64,000 nucleotides of DNA from Brotonthovivens ammoniilytica. Its GTDB lineage: Bacteria; Bacillota; Clostridia; Lachnospirales; Lachnospiraceae. Under the pieces are notes generated by a model. That model ran no database searches. It was not told the DNA's origin and was given only the letters and a program-made list of their open reading frames with translations. The stretch spans positions 744,001 to 808,000 of the forward strand of contig NZ_JAOQJQ010000001.1 of the NCBI RefSeq assembly GCF_025566885.1. Reading direction: 5' to 3'. The number at the start of each line of letters is the position of its first letter. The stretch's first letter is position 1. Positions 15,810 through 23,664 of this stretch are shown in pieces. The translations under genes were made by a program, and so were the position numbers.

Positions 15810-15838
15810 ATTATAACAGTTCCATATATCCTCTACAA
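15810..15838 (-). promoter_or_regulatory. promoter of the PH-like cassette
   Basis: TTGTAG (15833-15838) and TATAAT (15810-15815) with a 17-nt spacer. The promoter and the following bases closely resemble those of the alpha/beta hydrolase cassette at 11929. Confidence 0.7.
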
Positions 15839-15858
15839 TGAAAATCTAGTTAGCAATC

Positions 15859-15939
15859 CTATTTTTTCGGCTGTCCCTGCGGAGCGTAGTGCTTGTCGCT
15901 GGCTCTAATACGGTGTCCTTTATTCCAAATCTTTTGCAT
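15859..15939 (-). pseudogene. ftsK::orf22 junction scar (26-codon chimeric frame)
   Basis: The reading frame starts MQKIWNKGHRIRASDKH, nearly identical to the first 17 residues of the FtsK protein. It continues without interruption as YAPQGQPKK and stop, which matches the last residues of Orf22 (HTPQGQTKK and stop). FtsK-start followed by Orf22-end is the reverse of the normal gene order and is exactly what a tandem duplication junction would leave. It is unlikely to have a function, though it keeps the ftsK ribosome site. Confidence 0.85.
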
Positions 15940-15971
15940 AAATCAATCACTCCTTTCTGGGTACGAAAAAA
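15889..15971. repeat. ftsK 5'-end segment, duplicate copy
   Basis: Direct repeat of 15058-15140, including the ribosome site AAAGGAG and the following AAAAAAGCAGT. It differs at a few positions, so the duplication is not recent. Confidence 0.9.
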
Positions 15972-15999
15972 GCAGTCAATCCTAAAACTAACTGCTTTG
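15966..15999 (-). terminator. shared cargo terminator, copy C
   Basis: Same 34-nt unit as at 11210 and 15135 with one change in the loop. It follows the XRE regulator gene. Confidence 0.7.
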
Positions 16000-16022
16000 A
16001 TTGATATACAAGAATTTACATT

Positions 16023-16385
16023 TTATTTTACAAAGAATATTCCATACGTAACAATCATTGCAAAAAAGATAAGAATTACTACACCAATAACAAGACAAAC
16101 TCTAATAAAATTTTTTGCTTCATTCATATCGCTGTATATTGAAGATAGTTTTTCGTTATTCAAGTTTTTTTCTCTTACCTCTTGTACATCAATATCTCTT
16201 ACTAATTCGTCTAATGTTAATCCAAAATAATCGCTTAACAATACTAAGCGTTGAAAATCTGGATAAGATTGACATGACTCCCATTTTGAAATTGTTTGTC
16301 TGGAAACTTTTAACTCATTTCCTAATTCTTCTTGAGAAAGTCCCTTTGATTTTCTAAGGTTTATCAGCTTTTCATTAAAATTCAT
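16023..16385 (-). CDS. XRE-family regulator with C-terminal membrane helix
   Basis: A 120-residue protein. The helix-turn-helix (about residues 7-60) reads GLSQEELGNELKVSRQTISKWE. A linker is followed by a hydrophobic C-terminal segment (VCLVIGVVILIFFAMIVTYGIFF), so the regulator is probably membrane-anchored. The start at 16385 is set by AGGAGG 6 nt upstream; the frame extends further but without a ribosome site. Membrane-bound XRE regulators often respond to cell-envelope signals. It occupies the first copy of the duplicated slot, next to a palindrome that could be its operator. Confidence 0.85.
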   Translation of the reverse strand: MNFNEKLINLRKSKGLSQEELGNELKVSRQTISKWESCQSYPDFQRLVLLSDYFGLTLDELVRDIDVQEVREKNLNNEKLSSIYSDMNEAKNFIRVCLVIGVVILIFFAMIVTYGIFFVK

Positions 16386-16467
16386 ATATTGCCTCCTAAT
16401 AGTATTCTTTATTTGCGACCGCAAGAATAGTATTACAAAAATAAGAGTTTTCTTCAACCAATCTTTG

Positions 16468-16541
16468 TTGGCAATTTGTCAACCTGCTTTGACATTATAA
16501 AAATATACATAGATTATAACTTTTCTTTACACTTTATTCAA
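16468..16541 (-). promoter_or_regulatory. promoter and candidate operator of the XRE gene
   Basis: TTGAAT (16536-16541) and TATAAT (16513-16518) are spaced 17 nt on the minus strand. The palindrome TTGACAAATTGCCAA (16468-16482) lies about 30 nt downstream, and a TTGCGGTCGCAA palindrome lies nearer the gene (about 16412-16423). Autoregulation by the XRE protein is plausible. Confidence 0.55.
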
Positions 16542-16564
16542 AGTAAAAAGCTGATTGTATCATT

Positions 16565-16948
16565 CTATTTCTTCGTCTGTCCCTGCGGTGTATGGTTCTG
16601 TGGATTGCCTGCGTTCTGGTTACCTTTATTCTTCAACACAATATCCTCTGCCTTTACATACCAGTCCACATCTGCACCCGTATAGGTCTTTCTTGATACC
16701 GTATCGGCTACTGGATTGACAAGTTCCACAACTGCATTGTACGGAAAGTCCTTTAACGGTACTTCTGGCGGTACAGATACGGGGATAATTCCACCATGCA
16801 GACTGCACTTCAAATCATAGATACGCTTTTTAAGCTGGGTACTCGGTGTCCCGTCCTCATTCTGTAAGAAAACATCACGCACCGCTGTAAATTTTAATTC
16901 TCCAAATGTTTTCTCTTTGTCAATAACAAAACCGTTTGATAATCTCAT
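16565..16948 (-). CDS. DUF961/YdcP-family ICE protein (Tn916 Orf22)
   Basis: A 127-residue protein of the DUF961 family, which in Tn916-like elements is the pair Orf22/Orf23 at the start of the transfer operon. The pattern is a short beta-rich domain with KTFGELKFTAVRDVF and VVELVNPVADTVSRKTYTGADVDWYVKAEDI. A Pro/Gln/Asn-rich tail ends in QGQTKK. AAAGGAG lies 10 nt before the ATG. It shares about a third of its residues with Orf23 by eye. Function is not settled; helicase-processivity roles were shown for a related ICEBs1 protein as I recall. Confidence 0.85.
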   Translation of the reverse strand: MRLSNGFVIDKEKTFGELKFTAVRDVFLQNEDGTPSTQLKKRIYDLKCSLHGGIIPVSVPPEVPLKDFPYNAVVELVNPVADTVSRKTYTGADVDWYVKAEDIVLKNKGNQNAGNPQNHTPQGQTKK

Positions 16949-16963
16949 AAATTCTTCACTCCT

Positions 16964-17290
16964 TTACTTTTCTTCAACTGCTACAATATCATCAGCAACT
17001 AACACATAATCGGTATGTCCCATATCCCCGATAGCGTAACCTCTGCCGTATAACTTCGGATTGACAAGTTTTACTTTCTGCTCATACTTGAAATGCTTTT
17101 CGCCTGCCTGCACGGGAATTTCCACTACAACATTTTCGCCTTTCTGTACGTCAGAATAAAGGTTATAGCTTCGTCTGGCTAAGACCCTGCGGTTATTTTT
17201 ATCTCTTTCAAAGACTGGCTCACTTTCGCCTGCAAATTCAAAAGTTCCAAAAGACTGTGCCATATCTGGCACGACATATTTCATTTCCAT
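16964..17290 (-). CDS. DUF961/YdcP-family ICE protein (Tn916 Orf23)
   Basis: A 108-residue paralogue of the next gene, with QSFGTFEFAGESEPV, a basic RRVLARRSYNLY segment, and KVKLVNPKLYGRGYAIGD corresponding to VVELVNPVADTVSRKTYTG in Orf22. GAGG lies about 9 nt upstream of the ATG, and the gap to orf22 is 15 nt. First certain gene of the transfer operon. Confidence 0.85.
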   Translation of the reverse strand: MEMKYVVPDMAQSFGTFEFAGESEPVFERDKNNRRVLARRSYNLYSDVQKGENVVVEIPVQAGEKHFKYEQKVKLVNPKLYGRGYAIGDMGHTDYVLVADDIVAVEEK

Positions 17291-17311
17291 AATGTTTTAC
17301 CTCATTTCTTT

Positions 17312-17515
17312 CTATTTTGATAAGTTAATTGATTGTGATTTCTTATTCTGGCGGTTCGGGAAGTACCAGCAATCCCACAGATAGTAAAGGGTAAAATCAA
17401 TGCTTTCGCACCCTTGACTATCCGTGTTCTTGCAGATTGTTGGTAGACAAGCCAGAATAAGCGGAAGTCTGCCGTTTGACCACTTCGGCGGAGAGCGTGA
17501 TTTTTCTTTCATCAT
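17312..17515 (-). CDS. possible 67-residue protein between adhesin and Orf23
   Basis: An open frame starting MMKEKSRSPPKWSNG with a weak GGCGG about 10 nt upstream. It has no domain that I recognise and an ordinary composition. It fills the only space between the adhesin and Orf23 genes. It may be a non-coding leader instead. Confidence 0.3.
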   Translation of the reverse strand: MMKEKSRSPPKWSNGRLPLILACLPTICKNTDSQGCESIDFTLYYLWDCWYFPNRQNKKSQSINLSK

Positions 17516-17527
17516 ATCGTTACCGCC

Positions 17528-20500
17528 TTATGATTTCTTCATTTTACGGCGTTTGTAGAAGAAGATACCTGCCAGTCCAGCACCAGAAGTCAAAAGAAGT
17601 GCAAGCAGTCCGTAAAGGTTTGTGTTATCGCCCGTTTTTGGACTGTCGCTAGGTCTGCTAGGCTTTTCTGGTGTCGGTGGTGTTTCGGGTTTTTCTGGTT
17701 CTTCTGGCTTTTCCTTAAAAGTAATCGTCTGTCCCTTATCCTCAATATCCTTATGCTCGGTAACTTTCTTCGGCTCGTTTGGATTGCTGAAATCGTATAA
17801 TTCTTCAAAAGTTACAAGCTGTTTGCCGTCAAGAGAAGTAGCGTCAAACATAAAAGCAACTTCCACTTTCATAGCTTCGCTGTCAGCGGTAAACGTATAA
17901 TCACTTTCCACACGCTTTCCGTTGATAAGAAGTTCTGCATTTTCTTCTTTCAACATCTGCCAGCCCACAAGTTTGTACTGTGTACCGACTTCTAAGCCCT
18001 CTAAGGTTACGGTATCAATGATTGTTACCTCTTTTCCAGCTTCAAGCTCTTTGTTGCCGTCCTTATCGGTAGCAGTTGTATGTATCTTGATGATACGCTC
18101 TGTAATCAATACAGTCTGTCCGTCGTCCTCAATGTCCTTGTGTTCCGCAACTTTCACGGGTTCGTCTGGATTGCTCAAATCATACAATTCTTCAAAGGTA
18201 ACAAGGTTCTTGCCACCTAAAGCAGACGTATTGAATGTATAGGAAATTTCCACTTTCATTTCTTCATCATCAGCAACAAAGGTATAATCATTTTCTACAC
18301 GTTTCCCATCAATGATAAGCTCGGCATTTTCTTCTTTTAACATCTGCCAGCCTTTGAGCTGGTATTTTGTGCCTTTTGTAAGTCCGTCCAATTTTATAGT
18401 ATCAACGATTGTTACTTCTTTTCCTGCAAGGATAGTCTTTTCGCCGTCCTTGCTGGTTGCTGTGGTATGGATAGAGATTTCTTTTTCGTATTCATCAGTC
18501 AGCGTTCCTAAATCAATCACAAGATTATTTCTTGATACCACAATTTCAAAAGGTGGGATAAGTTCAAAGCCTTTGTTACTATCACAACGCATTTCTTCAA
18601 TGATATAAGTATCATAAGGTAATGCACCCTTGCTATCGTCTGGTTCAGAAGTTCCAAACCACACACCGTCCTCGCTGGTCTTTCCTGCGTTGGTATTGTG
18701 CTTGTGAGAAGCCCATTCAGAAGAAGTGGAGAACTGCCCGTTATCATCAGTTACCACAATATGACTTTCGCCCGTTGTCTTGCTTGTGATCCTAAAGGGA
18801 ACATCAGCAAGACGTTTGTGTGTGCCTGTTCCGATTTTCACGCCCTCAATATCCCCACGCTTAATCTGATTGTAGATAGAGTGGGCTTCGTCGGTTAAGT
18901 CCACGATTTTCCCGTTTTCTGTGATTGCAAAATCAATCGGTTTTGCACCGTCTGTCAAATATCCGTTTGGAGCTTCACTCTCAACGATACGGAAATTTCC
19001 ATAAGGTAAAAGGTCGGCAGAAGTAGAAGCGATACCCTCAATATCGGTACGAATTGTCTTTACCACTTCATTTTTCTTGTATAGCTTGCCCTCAACCAAA
19101 ACAGAATTGTCATTTAAGGAAATGATGTCAAAAGCAGTATCTTTCAAAGTGGCACTTCCTTGTGGCTTCGTATCGCCCGTTTCTAAATCTCGTTTCTGAA
19201 TTTCCACACCGCCACGGATAACCTTGTCTGATACGGAAAACTGGTTACTTCCAGATAGTACGGCAAGGTCGCCGTCCTCGGTAATCTGTGTAAGGTATAA
19301 GCCTTTTATCTGTTCGGACTTATCGCCAGCCTGCATATATGCACCCTCTAATAAGTAGCCGTTTGGAGCTTTTGTTTCTTCTATGGTTAGCGTCCCAAGT
19401 GGAAGAACCGCCTTGCCGTCCTGCATATAGAAACTGTCGCCAGATACCTTGTATGCGTCCGCTAATTTTGTGATGTAGTGGGTTGTTCCGTCGCTGTCTG
19501 TTTCAGCGATTGTCTTTGTAACCCATGTACGAGTAGCTTCGGCAGGGAGATTGTCTTTGTTATAGAAGCCAGCATAATACTTCCATGTAAATTCCGCACC
19601 TGCTAAAGAAGCGTTTCCCTGCGGATTGTCTTTCTGTGTTTCCATATCAATCTTGAAAAGCTCAATCAAAGTGTCTGTTACTTTGGGTGTATCTGATACT
19701 TTCAAGGTCGCTGTTTCGCCAGCTTTGATTGTTAATGGATAGATTGTTTTATCCACTTTATATCCTGCTGGTGCGGATAGTTCCTTGATATAAACTGTGC
19801 CAGCCTTTACCTCTGCAACATCTGTATTTCCGTTTTCATCAGTCGTAAGGGTGGCAAGCTGTTTCGTGCAGTCCTTATCAGAAAAGACACCATAGGTCGC
19901 ACCTGCAATAGAGTAATTCCCGTTACCGTCTGTAATGCTGGTATTACTGGAAGTCTTTTGCAGTTTCGCATTTCCGACATTCAGCTTCGCCCAGAATTGT
20001 CCCAATTCCTGCCCCTCGCCAGAGTAGATATAACCGCCACATTCATAGCGTCCTTTATTTTCTTTGACAAAGGCTCTTGCACCAGCGAAAACTTCGTCCT
20101 GCGTTGCCTTTGGAATTTCATCATAAGAAGCTCGCACGTTATCACATTGCCAGCCAAGATGTACGCTCAATCTCTGCCAGACTACACATTGTTCCAACAG
20201 ATAGACTTGTTTGTAGTTCAGTTCCTTGTGAGCTTCGCTATACTGTTTGACATACTCTAAGGATAACGCCACATCTGAAATCTGGTCGGCACTCATGCGT
20301 GAGCTTGCGTCAGCTCTGGTCTTGTAGCCATTCTTAAAATCTGTGTTAATGTCAATACAATAGGCAGTTTCGCCCTCAACTTTCATCATGCCCTCATTAA
20401 ATGTAGAACCGATAGAACCGTCATTCATTACTTTTTCAATGATACCGACACGCTCTGCACTTTCCGTCCAGTATTGCTTGCTTTCTGCATGAACGGGTGT

Positions 20501-20572
20501 AGTCGGTAAAGCAGTAACGACAGTTGCAAGAGCTAAGAAGCCCGTACACAATCGTTTCAATGTCTTTTTCAT
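17528..20572 (-). CDS. VaFE-repeat, thioester-domain surface adhesin, sortase-anchored
   Basis: A 1014-residue cell-wall adhesin. ATG 20572 is chosen because it gives a clean signal peptide (MKKTLKRLCTGFLALATVV, cleavage after VHA) and has GGAG about 10 nt upstream. The N-terminal thioester domain has GETAYCIDIN (Cys) and CVVWQRL (Gln). Several SpaA/CnaB-type prealbumin domains follow (AGATYGVF, GAEFTWKY, VEIQKRD). Two near-identical VaFE repeats (LVTFEELYD twice) come next, then a Pro-rich spacer, SPKTG sorting motif, a hydrophobic helix and RRKMKK tail. Known: such adhesins bind host or partner-cell surfaces and gain strength from isopeptide bonds. Being first in the transfer region, it may help mating-pair contact. 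Confidence 0.9.
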   Translation of the reverse strand: MKKTLKRLCTGFLALATVVTALPTTPVHAESKQYWTESAERVGIIEKVMNDGSIGSTFNEGMMKVEGETAYCIDINTDFKNGYKTRADASSRMSADQISDVALSLEYVKQYSEAHKELNYKQVYLLEQCVVWQRLSVHLGWQCDNVRASYDEIPKATQDEVFAGARAFVKENKGRYECGGYIYSGEGQELGQFWAKLNVGNAKLQKTSSNTSITDGNGNYSIAGATYGVFSDKDCTKQLATLTTDENGNTDVAEVKAGTVYIKELSAPAGYKVDKTIYPLTIKAGETATLKVSDTPKVTDTLIELFKIDMETQKDNPQGNASLAGAEFTWKYYAGFYNKDNLPAEATRTWVTKTIAETDSDGTTHYITKLADAYKVSGDSFYMQDGKAVLPLGTLTIEETKAPNGYLLEGAYMQAGDKSEQIKGLYLTQITEDGDLAVLSGSNQFSVSDKVIRGGVEIQKRDLETGDTKPQGSATLKDTAFDIISLNDNSVLVEGKLYKKNEVVKTIRTDIEGIASTSADLLPYGNFRIVESEAPNGYLTDGAKPIDFAITENGKIVDLTDEAHSIYNQIKRGDIEGVKIGTGTHKRLADVPFRITSKTTGESHIVVTDDNGQFSTSSEWASHKHNTNAGKTSEDGVWFGTSEPDDSKGALPYDTYIIEEMRCDSNKGFELIPPFEIVVSRNNLVIDLGTLTDEYEKEISIHTTATSKDGEKTILAGKEVTIVDTIKLDGLTKGTKYQLKGWQMLKEENAELIIDGKRVENDYTFVADDEEMKVEISYTFNTSALGGKNLVTFEELYDLSNPDEPVKVAEHKDIEDDGQTVLITERIIKIHTTATDKDGNKELEAGKEVTIIDTVTLEGLEVGTQYKLVGWQMLKEENAELLINGKRVESDYTFTADSEAMKVEVAFMFDATSLDGKQLVTFEELYDFSNPNEPKKVTEHKDIEDKGQTITFKEKPEEPEKPETPPTPEKPSRPSDSPKTGDNTNLYGLLALLLTSGAGLAGIFFYKRRKMKKS

Positions 20573-20602
20573 AAATCTAATGCTCCTTTCATTTTGGGTA
20601 AT

Positions 20603-20662
20603 AAAAAAGCCGTCCAATAAGAACGGCTGAAAATAGAAAAGGAACGTCATTTTAGGCGTTCC
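20603..20662 (-). promoter_or_regulatory. adhesin leader with two terminator-like hairpins
   Basis: Reading on the minus strand, GGAACG...CGTTCC (20641-20662) is followed by TTTTCTATTTT, then AGCCGT...ACGGCT (20603-20628) by TTTTTTA. Both lie upstream of the adhesin ribosome site, so transcription would meet two stop signals before the gene. This could be attenuation, or an insulating terminator against host transcription. Confidence 0.5.
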
Positions 20663-20762
20663 ATAATCTATGAGTTATTCAATTTTTTCTTGTTTCAATA
20701 CTGATATGCTGTACCATATCTTTGCATATCTAGGAAAACTTGCGTATCAAGGCTCATTCGTT

Positions 20763-20783
20763 AGTAGTAAATAAGTAGTAAAT
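20763..20783. other. direct repeats near the ICE end (candidate integrase arm sites)
   Basis: AGTAGTAAAT occurs twice, at 20763-20772 and 20774-20783, 11 bp apart (one helical turn). Tn916-type integrases bind direct repeats near the element ends. The exact ICE boundary must lie between here and about 20,862, where the chromosomal phn terminator begins. Confidence 0.45.
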
Positions 20784-20861
20784 TGATGTGTTTGTTTCCT
20801 TGAAAATGCTGATAGATACTGTGTTTTAGCGGATAATCAGATTTTTATTGTGTTTTTAATA

Positions 20862-20895
20862 TAAAAACACGCCGGATATTAATCTCAAGCGTGTT
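20862..20895 (-). terminator. terminator of the C-P lyase operon
   Basis: On the minus strand the arms AACACGC and GCGTGTT are followed by TTTTATA. It lies 16 nt after the stop of the last operon gene. The adjoining GTGTTTTT...AAAAACAC inverted repeat (20850-20870) spans the probable ICE/chromosome joint. Confidence 0.7.
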
Positions 20896-20911
20896 CCTTA
20901 ACAGATTGCAT

Positions 20912-22633
20912 TTATCTGTGCATCCATTTTTCTGTTTTCTTTCTGATTTTTTTATTCACCAGCTCATAGACCAGCCTTACAATGATATTGATTCCAAAAA
21001 TAACCATACAAAGAGCCGCCGCTTCTGCATCATCACCTGCGCCCTGTACATTTAAAATTACGACACTGGCAATTTTCGTTAAAGGTGTATACAGGAAAAT
21101 AACAGCCGAAACGGTAATCATACCATTCATAAAATAATAAATAAACATTTCCCAGACAGCGCCTGCTGAAATAGGCACCGTAATCCGGAAAAAAGTTCTG
21201 ATCAGGGGTACTTTCAGAGAATCCGAAACAATCTCAAACTCTTTGTCCAGCCGTTTTAAAGCCGTGGAAGCAGTTACAAAGGGAACGGAAAAATAGTGAA
21301 TGATATTTACGATTACAAGTATGGCGGTGGTTCCATACAGGAAATTAAACCCGTTTTCCACTGCCAGCGCCGTTCCGGGTATCTGAAACCATCTGGGATT
21401 AAAAAACAGAATAAAAGAAAGTCCGATGACCGTTCCGGGCACTGCATTGGGCGTAATGGAAAAAAAGTAAAGTACTTTTCTGAGTTTTGGAAAAACATTC
21501 AGCTTCTCGATGAGATACGCCGTGAGAAATGCCGCTATTGTTCCGCACACCGCTGTAAGAGCCGATACTTTCAGCGACTGTAATAAAGACCTCAGACCAT
21601 TTCCTGCATCTATTTGAGAAAAATCAAAATGGCTCCAGGTAAGTTTCATATTATAAGGCCAGGATGTAACTACCGCCCCGTAAAATGATACCGCAAAAAA
21701 TCCAATCAAAAGCGCTGAAATCACGATACAAAATATCAGTCCCGCCCGGTCGGCCCCTTTGGCAGGCTTGATCTGATAAGGTACAGATCTGGCTGTAATT
21801 GCACTGGCCTGACGAGAACTGGTAAGACGGTCTACCACAAAAGAAATCACGGTAGGTATCATCATAATAATTCCCACCACAGCTCCCATATTAAAATTCT
21901 GCTGTCCAATTACCTGTTTATAAATATCCGTGGCCAGTACATTATAATTGCCGCCCACAATACTTGGAGCACCAAAATCCGTAAAACTGTAAGTAAAACA
22001 CACAAATACAGCATTGATAAGTCCGTATTTGATACCGGGAATTGTAATGGTCATCAGCTTTCGAAAGGGACTGGTCCCCATAGCCTCCGCCGCCTCATAC
22101 AGCCGGTTGTCCGCAGCGGAAAACGCAACCATAAGAATCATAAGCGCCACCGGAAAACAATAGATGGATTCTGCAATGACAATGCCAAGTCTTCCATATA
22201 TAGGAAGCCGCAGCCCAAGCTGTGTGATCAATCCTTTGTTTCCAAACAGATAGATCAGCGACATACCAAAAAGCATAGTGGGCGCAAACATGGGAAGCAT
22301 AGACAAAAACCGGAAAAATCCCCGGAAGGGTATCTTTCTCCTAGTAAGCACATAAGCCATACAAAATGCAAGAGCTACCGAAATCACTGTGGATGTTACT
22401 GCAATAAACAGCGTATTTCCAAGGGATGCCACCATATTAGGGGATGATAAATACTGCGCAAACTGAGCAAATCCCGTAAAGTCTCCGTCTTTATTCTGAA
22501 ATGCTTTTACAAACAGAATGCACAGAGGACCCAGCAGAAATACGCAGAAGGAAAACAAAATACATAGAATCAAAATCAGCTTCATAAAGTCCTGCATCGT
22601 ATAGGATTTCAGCTTTAACAATTTATTTTTCAT
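20912..22633 (-). CDS. phosphonate-type ABC importer permease (two fused domains)
   Basis: A 573-residue membrane protein with about twelve helices made of two MetI-like permease halves, as in FbpB-type iron and PhnU/PhnV-type 2-aminoethylphosphonate importers. The first half has the EAA loop YEAAEAMGTSPFRKLM; the second has FEIVSDSLKVPLIRTFFRI. It forms the pore for the ATPase and binding protein encoded just upstream. AAAGGAG precedes the ATG by 6 nt. Context with the C-P lyase genes points to phosphonate import. Iron is the alternative on sequence alone. Confidence 0.85.
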   Translation of the reverse strand: MKNKLLKLKSYTMQDFMKLILILCILFSFCVFLLGPLCILFVKAFQNKDGDFTGFAQFAQYLSSPNMVASLGNTLFIAVTSTVISVALAFCMAYVLTRRKIPFRGFFRFLSMLPMFAPTMLFGMSLIYLFGNKGLITQLGLRLPIYGRLGIVIAESIYCFPVALMILMVAFSAADNRLYEAAEAMGTSPFRKLMTITIPGIKYGLINAVFVCFTYSFTDFGAPSIVGGNYNVLATDIYKQVIGQQNFNMGAVVGIIMMIPTVISFVVDRLTSSRQASAITARSVPYQIKPAKGADRAGLIFCIVISALLIGFFAVSFYGAVVTSWPYNMKLTWSHFDFSQIDAGNGLRSLLQSLKVSALTAVCGTIAAFLTAYLIEKLNVFPKLRKVLYFFSITPNAVPGTVIGLSFILFFNPRWFQIPGTALAVENGFNFLYGTTAILVIVNIIHYFSVPFVTASTALKRLDKEFEIVSDSLKVPLIRTFFRITVPISAGAVWEMFIYYFMNGMITVSAVIFLYTPLTKIASVVILNVQGAGDDAEAAALCMVIFGINIIVRLVYELVNKKIRKKTEKWMHR

Positions 22634-22648
22634 GAAACACTCCTTTGA

Positions 22649-23650
22649 CTATACCGCAAAATGCAGCGTCTGCTGCCCGGGTATAGCCAGATAAATTTTA
22701 GTACCCACATGCAGATTTTTCTTTTTTACCTCTGAATATGGCAGATCTACCATAAGCTCATCTTTCCTAAGTACATGAGATACTTTTGCTGTCAGCCGGC
22801 AGAAATTACCTCTGAATTCCAAATCATCAATTACCGCAAGAATACTTCCTGCAAAATCTTTTGTTTCCACCTGAATATTTTCCGGACGAATTGCGTTCAA
22901 CTGATCTTCCCTCTCAAAATCCCGATAAAAATTAATAGCTCCAATAAAATCAGCCACAAATTTATTTCCCGGCTGTTCATAAATTTCCTGGGGTGTCCCC
23001 GTCTGCATAATTTCTGCTTTATTCATGACAATGATCCGGTCCGCCATAGTCAGCGCCTCGTCCTGATCGTGAGTCACCATAATAGTTGTTAAATGCAGTT
23101 CTCTCTGGATTTGGCAGATTTCCTTTCTAAGCCGGATTCTTACCTTTGCATCCAGAGCAGAAAGGGGTTCATCCAGCAAAAGAAAGCTGGGAGAAATTGC
23201 AAGTGCTCTGGCCAGAGCCACACGCTGCTGTTCCCCGCCGGAAAGCTGAGAAGGATATCTGCCTTTGGCATCAGAAAGCCCTACCATATGCAGAAAACGG
23301 TCCGCGGTTTCATTGACATCCCGCTCCCGGACTTTTTTGTTTCGAAGCCCGTACGCCACATTTTCAAATGCCGTCAGATTTGGAAACAGTGCATAAGACT
23401 GAAATACAATCCCAAAATTTCTTTTGGAAGAAGGAAGCCAGGTGGCTTCCTTCTCTTTCAGATATATTTTGCCTTCTGTAGGCATATCCAGTCCCGCAAT
23501 CAATCGGAGTAATGTTGATTTTCCGCATCCTGAGGGTCCCAGCAGGCAGACAAACTCTCCTTCCTGGATCTCCAGACTAATATCCTTTAAAACAGTATGA
23601 TTTCCATATTGCTTTACAACATGTTCGATTCGAATTGCGCTTTTAGCCAT
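22649..23650 (-). CDS. phosphonate-type ABC importer ATPase
   Basis: A 333-residue ATPase. Walker A is GPSGCGKST, the Q-loop QSYALFPN, the signature LSGGEQQRVALARA, Walker B LLLDEPLSALD, and the H-loop MVTHDQDEA. The C-terminal about 90 residues form a TOBE-like domain. It is of the PotA/FbpC/PhnT group. The gap to the permease gene is 15 nt and to the binding-protein gene 14 nt, so the three form one importer. Confidence 0.9.
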   Translation of the reverse strand: MAKSAIRIEHVVKQYGNHTVLKDISLEIQEGEFVCLLGPSGCGKSTLLRLIAGLDMPTEGKIYLKEKEATWLPSSKRNFGIVFQSYALFPNLTAFENVAYGLRNKKVRERDVNETADRFLHMVGLSDAKGRYPSQLSGGEQQRVALARALAISPSFLLLDEPLSALDAKVRIRLRKEICQIQRELHLTTIMVTHDQDEALTMADRIIVMNKAEIMQTGTPQEIYEQPGNKFVADFIGAINFYRDFEREDQLNAIRPENIQVETKDFAGSILAVIDDLEFRGNFCRLTAKVSHVLRKDELMVDLPYSEVKKKNLHVGTKIYLAIPGQQTLHFAV

Positions 23651-23664
23651 ATGATTGATTCCTC

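Noticed and set aside
16487..16520. Plus-strand TTGACA promoter near the XRE gene
   Set aside because: It would read against orf22 with no plus-strand gene to serve, and its -10 (GATTAT) is poor.
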